The position numbers and the translations under genes were made by a program. This document shows, in pieces, positions 16,542 to 23,301 of a DNA stretch of 33,068 nucleotides; within the stretch, counting starts at the first letter, position 1; each line of letters begins with the position of its first letter. The notes under the pieces were generated by a model. The model saw only the letters and a program-made list of their open reading frames with translations, was not told the origin of the DNA and searched no databases. The DNA lies in the NCBI GenBank assembly GCA_905480405.1, contig CAJQQH010000109.1, positions 1-33,068 of the forward strand. The letters run 5' to 3'. Source of the DNA: an uncultured Polaribacter sp. Lineage in GTDB: Bacteria > Bacteroidota > Bacteroidia > Flavobacteriales > Flavobacteriaceae.

Positions 16542-17885
16542 TTAATAAATAGCTTTCATTGCTCTTCCAAAATAAGTTTCAGAATTAATTGATTTTGCTG
16601 TTTTCGTATAAGCTTCTTTAACTTTACTTGAAGCATTTTTTACTTTGGGTGCAAATGCGATTAATACCTGCGATAATTCGTGACTAGATTCTATAGACTC
16701 TACAGCATTTAAAAGATTTATTAATTGTGTTTCATTTAAATCTTTATTTTTAGCAATTCCCTTATAAATTGTTGCTGCATAATGACTAGAACTTATATTT
16801 CTTGTTATAATCTCTAGAACATTATTAAAACTCTCATTGTCCAACTTATTCTTAACTAATTCCTTAATTACTTCTGATGCATAATGATCTGAATTAATAT
16901 CATTTAAAGAATTCATAAAACTATTATAAGCTTGTTTAGATAAATTTTTATTTCTTAATGCTTTTTTAAGGGTGTTTGTCTTGTAATGATCTGAACCTAT
17001 ATTTTTAGATAGCTTCATTACTTGTTCCATATTATTCTCGTTAAGTTTTCTTTCATCCATAATATTCCCTAAAACCTCACTCAAATAGTGGTCTGAATTT
17101 ATATTTTCGGAAATTGTTAAAAGACTAGCTAACTGAGTATCATTTATTTCTTTGTTAGATATAATTGATTTTAAAATTTGAGTTAAATAATGATCTGAAC
17201 CAACTGTTTTTGCTGCAGAAATATAAGCATCAATTGAGCTTGAATTTTTCAAAAATAATTCTTGATTTTTTCTTAAAATATTTGCTAAATAATGGTCTGA
17301 GCTTATTACTTTACCAACAGTTTTTAAGGTGTTTGTTACTTCTTTAGATGATAATGGCTTCTTTAAAAGCAATTTAAAATATGCACTTTGCACATAATCA
17401 CTTTCCATTTTTTTTATTTCATCTAAAACATCATTAGCACCACCTTTTTTATAAAAACGATCTACTCTACTCTCCGCTCCAATTATTGTAGACCTTAAAA
17501 TTTCTGGCAAAACATCAGATAACCACTGTTTTCCTTCAGGATAATAATCTTTTTCACTCCAACCTACATAATATTTTCTAATAAGTTTATTTCCTTCTTT
17601 TTCAATAATAATTTTTCTTTTTTTCCCAAAACTAGATTTTTTAATTTCAATATATCCTCCTCTAGAAATATCTACAATATCACTATCAATTTCGTTTAAA
17701 GTAATTTCTCCTTCATATTCAATTTTAAAGTCATTTTTATTATTACTAATACTTATTTTATTCCTTCCATTATTACTATTAAATGAAATTGAATTTTGAG
17801 CAAAATAATTTTTCGGACTCAAAATAAATATGATTAATAATATAGTTAGTAAAGATCTTTTCTTGTTTATATTTGATGTTCTCAT
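16542..17885 (-). CDS. exported protein with nine SDHY-core repeats of 34 residues (alpha-solenoid)
   Basis: The 447-residue protein has a signal peptide (hydrophobic 11-22, cut near NYFAQ at 26-30). A beta-rich N-terminal part follows (about 31-110), including ISRGGYIEIKKSSFGKK. After a short linker, residues 160-440 are nine helical repeats. The core motif SD(H)Y recurs with Asp, or the equivalent residue, at 163, 197, 231, 265, 299, 333, 367, 401 and 436. That is an exact 34-residue period except for 35 at the end. The best units read SSDHYLANIL, GSDHYLTQIL and NSDHYLSEVL. The linker GAESRVDRFYKKGG recalls domains I remember from BlaR1/M56-type sensor proteins, but this protein has no protease or membrane domain. 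It is probably a periplasmic binding or sensing protein for the adjacent LytS/LytTR system. No named family was recognised. Confidence 0.9.
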   Translation of the reverse strand: MRTSNINKKRSLLTILLIIFILSPKNYFAQNSISFNSNNGRNKISISNNKNDFKIEYEGEITLNEIDSDIVDISRGGYIEIKKSSFGKKRKIIIEKEGNKLIRKYYVGWSEKDYYPEGKQWLSDVLPEILRSTIIGAESRVDRFYKKGGANDVLDEIKKMESDYVQSAYFKLLLKKPLSSKEVTNTLKTVGKVISSDHYLANILRKNQELFLKNSSSIDAYISAAKTVGSDHYLTQILKSIISNKEINDTQLASLLTISENINSDHYLSEVLGNIMDERKLNENNMEQVMKLSKNIGSDHYKTNTLKKALRNKNLSKQAYNSFMNSLNDINSDHYASEVIKELVKNKLDNESFNNVLEIITRNISSSHYAATIYKGIAKNKDLNETQLINLLNAVESIESSHELSQVLIAFAPKVKNASSKVKEAYTKTAKSINSETYFGRAMKAIY

Positions 17886-17931
17886 TATGTGTAAAAGTTT
17901 AAATTATTTGTATAATTATTTATTGACAAAA

Positions 17932-17959
17932 CAAATGTATGCTCCTAATATCATTCAAA
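17932..17959 (-). promoter_or_regulatory. candidate promoter of the SDHY-repeat gene
   Basis: On the minus strand a TTTG (17956-17959) is followed after 16 bases by TACATTTG (17932-17939), which matches the TAnnTTTG -7 element. The spacing is one base short of the usual range. It leaves a leader of about 40 bases before the start at 17885. Confidence 0.55.
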
Positions 17960-17969
17960 AAAATGAAAT

Positions 17970-18003
17970 GTATTGAACTGTATAAATAACGTATTGAATT
18001 GTA
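17970..18003 (-). promoter_or_regulatory. paired direct repeat, candidate LytTR operator
   Basis: GTATTGAACTGTA (17970-17982) and GTATTGAATTGTA (17991-18003) differ at one base and are exactly 21 bp apart, two helical turns. Read on the minus strand the core is ACAGTTCAA / ACAATTCAA, close to the known LytTR half-site. The pair ends 11 bases upstream of the predicted -33 element of the SDHY-repeat gene, the right place for an activator. Confidence 0.6.
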
Positions 18004-18331
18004 AAAAACAGACTAAATAACTAGTTACAAGAACAATACACAAACATGAATATTTTTTTTTGACAAATTATTTTATTTATCAAAAAAAATAAAATAATTA
18101 CTTAAAAAAAATGTGATTTTATGTGACTTCTAAATCTTTTATGAGTCTAAAAAAATAGATAAGTAAACCAAGTAATATTCTTATCTAAAACTAAAAAATA
18201 ATGTATTTTTTGAATTATATATTTAAAATATTTATTAAAAAGAATAAGAAAGTAAATTAATATGCATATTTTAGTACATTATATTTTTTTAACGAAATTA
18301 TATTTTCAAAACTAACACCCCCATTAGTAAA

Positions 18332-18856
18332 TTGAAAAAAATATTTATAATATATATACTTGTATATAATTGTTTTGCTTATTCACAGCAATCAACAAAG
18401 AAATATACTGTCTTAAAATCTACAATAACTTCTGTAGGTTCTTCTACCATTTATAATCATAAAGGTAAATATAGCATTCAACAAAGTGTTGGTCAATCTG
18501 GTATTATAGGTAAGAAGGAAGTAAACTCTATTACTGTACAACAAGGTTTTCTTACTAGTAACATCAATTTAAACATAGATAATTCTACTAAAGACAACTT
18601 TACAGAAACATTAGATTTTGTAATTTCTCCAAACCCTTTTATCGATCATATTAAAATAGATTTTTCTAAAAAAACTACCTATGACATTTACATTAGAATC
18701 TATGATGTAAACGGTAAAGTTTATTCTGTAACTAAACATGATCCTTCTATTAAAATAGTTTTACCTATGAAAAGGTATAGTATTGGAACTTATTTAATAC
18801 AAATTAAGAGTGGAAAAAAGAATGTTACTAAGAAAATTTTAAAAACGAATAATTAA
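18332..18856 (+). CDS. T9SS-secreted protein with type A sorting domain, TTG start
   Basis: The 174-residue protein starts at a TTG codon. The residues that follow, KKIFIIYILVYNCFAYSQ, form a proper signal peptide, and no ATG is available in frame nearby. The middle part, with SIQQSVGQSGIIG and TVQQGF, is a short beta-domain common in flavobacterial surface proteins. The last 80 residues are a type IX secretion sorting domain (ISPNPFIDHIKIDF, IYDVNGKV, SIGTYLIQI). It is therefore carried across the outer membrane by T9SS and probably attached to the cell surface. It is the first gene of the divergent surface-protein series and ends one base before the next gene. Confidence 0.9.
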   Translation: MKKIFIIYILVYNCFAYSQQSTKKYTVLKSTITSVGSSTIYNHKGKYSIQQSVGQSGIIGKKEVNSITVQQGFLTSNINLNIDNSTKDNFTETLDFVISPNPFIDHIKIDFSKKTTYDIYIRIYDVNGKVYSVTKHDPSIKIVLPMKRYSIGTYLIQIKSGKKNVTKKILKTNN

Positions 18857-18857
18857 A

Positions 18858-19544
18858 ATGTTATATAAAAAAACTACATATAGCCTTTTATTATTTTTCA
18901 CAGTTTTAATTGCTGAGATAAATGCACAACAAGTTTACCTAGAAACAGGTGTGGAAAGTGCATTTTTTAAAGATTATGTTAACAACCTTGGAGAAAATTC
19001 TTTAGATCTAAATTATGCTAAATCTCAATCTTTTTTTATTGAAAGTGGTTTACGATTAGACCTTTATAATAACAGATTAAAAGGGGAAGCTGGTTTAAGT
19101 TATAATACGTACAAAATTAATACTGGTTTTTATTCAGGAACTGTAAGTATACCTTTAACATACGACCTAGACTATGCTAGTGTTAAAGCAGGCATACTTT
19201 TTTCTTTAATAAATGAACCAAGAATTAAATTAAACGTACACGCACAACTTTCTTACGATTGGCTGGTAAACGGAACTAGTACTTATAGAAATATTGTTAA
19301 TAATTTATATAATGACAATACTTTTGACAAAACTTTAATACGTTTTCATAAAGGATTAAGTGCTGAATATAATATATCAGATGCAATAGCAACTTATATT
19401 AAATATAACATTGCAGATAGTTTTAGAGAAAAAAATGAGGATAGTAATATCGAAGAGAGCTATATATACCATTCAGACGCTATTTCGTTTGGAATACTAT
19501 TTAATATATTAGGAAGAAGCACCAAATGTTATGGTGGATTTTAA
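18858..19544 (+). CDS. outer-membrane beta-barrel-like protein
   Basis: The 228-residue protein has a signal peptide (1-23, cut after INAQ). Alternating amphipathic strands follow and suggest a small eight- to ten-stranded outer-membrane barrel, for example GLRLDLYNNRLKGEAGLSY and ASVKAGILFSL. The C-terminal strand SDAISFGILFNIL is followed by a short tail, GRSTKCYGGF, that is unusual for a barrel end. It starts one base after the T9SS-substrate gene. It may anchor or export the structural proteins encoded downstream; that is inference. No specific family was recognised. Confidence 0.75.
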   Translation: MLYKKTTYSLLLFFTVLIAEINAQQVYLETGVESAFFKDYVNNLGENSLDLNYAKSQSFFIESGLRLDLYNNRLKGEAGLSYNTYKINTGFYSGTVSIPLTYDLDYASVKAGILFSLINEPRIKLNVHAQLSYDWLVNGTSTYRNIVNNLYNDNTFDKTLIRFHKGLSAEYNISDAIATYIKYNIADSFREKNEDSNIEESYIYHSDAISFGILFNILGRSTKCYGGF

Positions 19545-19557
19545 GTTAATCGAGAAA

Positions 19558-20700
19558 ATGAAAAATATACGTAAAATATGGCTTTTTTTATTTTTAATGA
19601 CCAGTACAATTGTACTTGGTCAAACTCCTGGTTTTAATTATCAAGCTTTAATCTTAAACAATGAAGAAGTTCAGATTCCTGGAACTGATGTTACCAACAA
19701 TAAAATACCTTTAAGTTTAGAAGATATTACTCTACGATTTACTATAACAAATGATGTTGGTATAGAATATACAGAAGAACACACCATAACAACAGATGAA
19801 AATGGGATGGTTTCTGTTATTGTTGGCGAAGGAACACCTATCAATTTTACTTTTGAAGATATTAATTGGGATGGTAAATTAAAATACTTAAACGTAGAAT
19901 TAAATATTATAAGTAATAGTGAAGGTTTTGTTTTTTTAGATACTCAAAAAATACTTTATATACCACACCCATCAAACGGAACAGGAAATGTGAGAATTGT
20001 AAATACTTTAGAAGAGTTAACTCCTCCTTATAATTTAGGGGATTTAATTTGGATTACAAATTTCGGACCTAATAACAATCCAACATTATTAATTTGGGAT
20101 GGCAATAATTGGATACCTGTTAATGAAGATTACGACCCAACAAACGAATTAGGTCTTGTAGTTGTAACAGATGATAATGAAAGAGATACTCAGTTTGCAA
20201 GAGCTGTAGATGGAGATCAAGTTTGGAACAAAAGCTGTAAATGCATACAAGTATTTAATGATTCTAATTGGGTTTCTATAACAACACTTGCTTTAAATGG
20301 ACTTACAAAAATTGATAACACAATTAAACTAGGTGGTACTTTAACAGAAGCTACAATACTTAAAACAAACACTACAAACACCTTAGCTATAGAAGGTTTA
20401 GACGAAAGTACAGACAATGAAGATTTATTTGTTGTTATAGATAAAAATACAGGCGTTTTAAGGTACCAGAAAGCACCAACTATTTCTACCGTATCACAAA
20501 AAAAAGAACTTATAATTTATGCAACCGATGGACAAATAGAATTCCCAACACCATTAAACATTACCAATGTAGAAAAAATTAATGTTTACAGAAATGGTAT
20601 CAATATAAGTTTTACTGCCCTAAATACAAATACCATAAAACTAGAACCTGAAGCAGTTTGTTACGAAAACGATAAAATAAGAATTGTACAATTATATTAA
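19558..20700 (+). CDS. secreted modular surface protein with GFNYQA-type N-terminal domain
   Basis: The ATG at 19558 is followed by a clean signal peptide (KNIRKIWLFLFLMTSTIVLG) and gives 380 residues. An earlier frame start at 19531 overlaps the barrel gene and spoils the signal peptide. The mature N-terminus TPGFNYQALILNNE begins a domain common in Bacteroidota secreted proteins. Its later motifs include LRFTITND, GMVSVIVGEGTPI and NWDGKLKYLNVEL. A middle part repeats LIWDGNNWIPV and CIQVFNDSNWVSI. The last 65 residues (YATDGQIEFP, INVYRNGINISF) form a small beta-domain with an YRNG motif also found in the next protein. No T9SS sorting domain or membrane anchor is present. It is probably an adhesin or fibre component. 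Confidence 0.8.
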   Translation: MKNIRKIWLFLFLMTSTIVLGQTPGFNYQALILNNEEVQIPGTDVTNNKIPLSLEDITLRFTITNDVGIEYTEEHTITTDENGMVSVIVGEGTPINFTFEDINWDGKLKYLNVELNIISNSEGFVFLDTQKILYIPHPSNGTGNVRIVNTLEELTPPYNLGDLIWITNFGPNNNPTLLIWDGNNWIPVNEDYDPTNELGLVVVTDDNERDTQFARAVDGDQVWNKSCKCIQVFNDSNWVSITTLALNGLTKIDNTIKLGGTLTEATILKTNTTNTLAIEGLDESTDNEDLFVVIDKNTGVLRYQKAPTISTVSQKKELIIYATDGQIEFPTPLNITNVEKINVYRNGINISFTALNTNTIKLEPEAVCYENDKIRIVQLY

Positions 20701-20777
20701 CTATTAACTCCCTACACAAAATGAAAAAAATTAACAGTAAAATCAGAATATTAACACAATTATTAAAATCAAAAACA

Positions 20778-21503
20778 ATGAATACAAATTATTTAAAACT
20801 AGCCGTTTTAGGCCTTATGATGTTTGCAGGATCCGCAATTAATGCGCAAACAACTTCTGGTGCAGATAATGTAGCACAAACAGACAAAGCAGGTGAATCT
20901 ATTAGATTAATAGATAACAAAGGAACAATTAAATACATGCAATCTAATAACGGTATTACTACAATAACATCTACCGAATCTGGCAACAAAACAACAACTA
21001 CATGGCAATTAGGTGGCTCTTTAGTAGACAACACCTATATAGATGTTGATGGTAAAGTTTTTTCTTTAGATGGAATTAAGTTAATTAGCCCTGCTGCAGG
21101 TACTGCTTCAGATTTAGCTTCTACCGACGCAACATCTTTATCAACTGGTAAAAGTGGAACTGCAACAGGTACAGGATGGACTGTATTAATTAGAGACGAA
21201 GTTACTGGTGAAACAAGTAAAATTTTAGCTTCAGATCTAATAGCAACAGGACATACAGAATTAACATCAATTGACCTTGAAACAGCTGCAACTACTTCTT
21301 TTACAGGTTTAACTGGTTTATCAGCAACACATCCAATCTCAAAAGTTTCATTATTTAGAAATGGAGCTAAATTAAGAGCTGGTACAGATTACACAATTAC
21401 TACAGCTGGTGAAATTAATATCATAACAGCAGCTGGTGATGTTGGGGTAAATGATTTTAATCTTTATGCAACAGATATTCTTGAAGTACACTGGATTAAA
21501 TAA
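20778..21503 (+). CDS. small Thr/Ala-rich secreted surface protein
   Basis: The ATG at 20778 gives 241 residues with a textbook signal peptide (NTNYLKLAVLGLMMFAGSA, cut after INAQ). A start at 20721 would add 19 basic residues in front. Just after the signal lies IRLIDNKGT (42-50), which recurs at the same place in the next protein (IRVIDNKGT). The rest is rich in Thr, Ser, Ala and Gly and ends in a beta-domain with VSLFRNGAKLRAGTDYTI, like the C-terminus of the protein upstream. A nested inverted repeat follows the stop, which may set higher expression of this gene than of those downstream. It could be a major structural subunit; no family was recognised. Confidence 0.75.
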   Translation: MNTNYLKLAVLGLMMFAGSAINAQTTSGADNVAQTDKAGESIRLIDNKGTIKYMQSNNGITTITSTESGNKTTTTWQLGGSLVDNTYIDVDGKVFSLDGIKLISPAAGTASDLASTDATSLSTGKSGTATGTGWTVLIRDEVTGETSKILASDLIATGHTELTSIDLETAATTSFTGLTGLSATHPISKVSLFRNGAKLRAGTDYTITTAGEINIITAAGDVGVNDFNLYATDILEVHWIK

Positions 21504-21522
21504 TACTACAGATATTAAATTA

Positions 21523-21591
21523 TTACTTGTTTAAATATAAATAAAATATGGAGAATTGGTTATCAGATAATCAATTCTCCTAAACAAGTAA
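21523..21591 (+). repeat. nested inverted repeats between two surface-protein genes
   Basis: An inner near-perfect 15-bp stem, GGAGAATTGGTTATC with GATAATCAATTCTCC (21550-21564, 21566-21580, one G-T pair), sits inside outer arms TTACTTGTTTA and TAAACAAGTAA (21523-21533, 21581-21591). On the 5' side 16 bases separate the two arms. No T-tract follows directly. It may be an mRNA stabiliser or partial terminator, or the remains of a small mobile repeat. Confidence 0.65.
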
Positions 21592-21633
21592 ATTATTAAA
21601 ACAAATTTTTCCTTTAAAAAAAAGGGTCTATTA

Positions 21634-23289
21634 ATGTTACACAAAAGAATCAAACATTTTTTTATATTAATACTATTTGCAATTTGCATACAGCATACTG
21701 TTGCTCAAGAAATTAGAGTAATAGACAATAAAGGAACTGTAGAAAAGGTTAATAATAACATTGTTACTTCTTCTGAGCTTGCTCCTATAACACCTGCACC
21801 CTTTAAAGGCGATATTTGGATAAATAACATATCTATACCAAATACTATCAAAATTTATAATGGTGCAACTTGGGAAGACATAACACATACTGGTTCAAAA
21901 GGCTCTGTCTTTTTTGCAGATACAAATGGTGTACCAACTGAAGATAATGCTCAATTCTTTTGGGATGACACAAACAATAGACTTGGAGTTGGAACAAGTT
22001 CTCCAACCAATAAATTTCATGTAGCAGGAGCTATGAGAGCTCAAGGAATCTTAAATTCTGACGGCACTGTAGGAGAGCCTTCATTTCGTTTTAAAGATGA
22101 CACAAATACTGGTATGTATTTACCAGCTGCTGATGAATTAGGTTTTTCAGTAGGTGGAATCGAAGCAATAAAAATAGATGAACCAACACTTGGAAATACT
22201 GTTGTTATCATAAAACAAGCTTTAGAATTAGAAGGTCAATTATTAGATAGTAATGGAGATTCGGGTACAGCAGGTCAAACATTAACATCTACTGTTACAG
22301 GTACAGATTGGACATCAGATATCAATAATTGGAGTTTAACTGGAAATAGTATTACTAGTACTAATTTTATAGGAACAACAAATTCTCAACCATTTAATAT
22401 AAAAGTAAATAACAATAGTTTTGGAAGTTTTCATCCTAATGGAGGTATTAACTTAGGAAATACATCTGTTGCAAATGAGAATCAAGCAATTGCAATTGGA
22501 GATGCAGCAAGTGCTAATAGTAATGAAGCCATTGCTATTGGAGATTCTGCTAAAGCAGATTTTTATCAATCAATTGCTATTGGTGTTAATTCCGAAACTG
22601 GTAATAATGAAGCTATTGCTGTAGGAAAAGATGCAAAAGCAGATGGTTATCAATCTATTGCAATTGGTATTAATTCCGAAACTGATAATAATGATGCCAT
22701 CGCTATTGGAAATACTGCAAAAGCAAATAGTTACCAATCAATTGCTATTGGTGTTAATTCAGAAACTAGCGATAATCAAGCTATAGCTATAGGAAATACT
22801 GCAAAAGCATCTAATCAACAAGCAATTGCTATTGGAAAAGACGCAAATGTTAGTGGGCAAAATGCAACCGGAATTGGATATCAAGCAACAACAGCGCAAG
22901 CTAACGCTATTGTACTAGGAAGTAGTGCTAATAGTAACAATAAGATAGGAATAGGTACCAATACACCAGATGAAAGACTACATATTGTTGGCTCTATTAA
23001 AATAGTAGACACCACAGAAGGTGAAGGAAAAGTACTTACCTCTGATGCTTCTGGAAAAGCAACTTGGGCTTTAGCATATAACAGTGTAGAAAACGAACTT
23101 ATTTTTGAAGGAGCTGGCGCAAATATTAATTTTTACTACGTATCAATGTTAATTGACAATGACTGGAAAGTTATAAAATATGATAAAACAGATGTTAATG
23201 TCGAAGATGAAGCATCAATATCTAATAATGCAGGTCAAACAACGCAACCTTTAACATTAATAGCTTGTGAAAGTCTAACTTATAATTAA
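21634..23289 (+). CDS. secreted protein with YadA-type trimeric head repeats
   Basis: The 551-residue protein has a signal peptide (1-25, cut after TVAQ) and IRVIDNKGT (27-35). A phage-tail-spike-like region follows (LGVGTSSPTNKFHV, RFKDDTNTGMYLPA), then a WSLTGNSI/FIGTTNSQPFNIKVNN segment. Residues 280-440 are 14-residue left-handed beta-roll repeats with the core AIAIG or SIAIG, as in YadA/Hep_Hag adhesin heads. Two repeat types alternate (AKADFYQ and NSETGNN) to make a 28-residue super-repeat. A second IGIGTNTPDERLH segment leads to a C-terminal beta-domain. No YadA membrane anchor and no T9SS sorting domain are present, so it must be held by other proteins. A trimeric adhesive fibre is the likely form. 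Confidence 0.85.
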   Translation: MLHKRIKHFFILILFAICIQHTVAQEIRVIDNKGTVEKVNNNIVTSSELAPITPAPFKGDIWINNISIPNTIKIYNGATWEDITHTGSKGSVFFADTNGVPTEDNAQFFWDDTNNRLGVGTSSPTNKFHVAGAMRAQGILNSDGTVGEPSFRFKDDTNTGMYLPAADELGFSVGGIEAIKIDEPTLGNTVVIIKQALELEGQLLDSNGDSGTAGQTLTSTVTGTDWTSDINNWSLTGNSITSTNFIGTTNSQPFNIKVNNNSFGSFHPNGGINLGNTSVANENQAIAIGDAASANSNEAIAIGDSAKADFYQSIAIGVNSETGNNEAIAVGKDAKADGYQSIAIGINSETDNNDAIAIGNTAKANSYQSIAIGVNSETSDNQAIAIGNTAKASNQQAIAIGKDANVSGQNATGIGYQATTAQANAIVLGSSANSNNKIGIGTNTPDERLHIVGSIKIVDTTEGEGKVLTSDASGKATWALAYNSVENELIFEGAGANINFYYVSMLIDNDWKVIKYDKTDVNVEDEASISNNAGQTTQPLTLIACESLTYN

Positions 23290-23301
23290 ACGAGCACAAT
23301 A

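Larger units (their letters stand above)
17886..18331. other. 446-bp divergent intergenic region
   Basis: This very AT-rich stretch separates the SDHY-repeat gene (minus) from the surface-protein series (plus). It holds the promoter and LytTR-like repeats at 17932-18003. It also holds two mutually exclusive inverted repeats: TTTTTTTTGA with TCAAAAAAAA (18054-18063, 18080-18089), and AATTATTTTATTT with AAATAAAATAATT (18066-18078, 18087-18099). No coding frame with a convincing protein and no exact TAnnTTTG element for the plus-strand genes was found. Confidence 0.6.

Noticed and set aside
22471..22953. CRISPR-like array
   Set aside because: The regular repeats are codon-level repeats of a YadA-type head inside a long open frame, with no conserved direct repeats and spacers.
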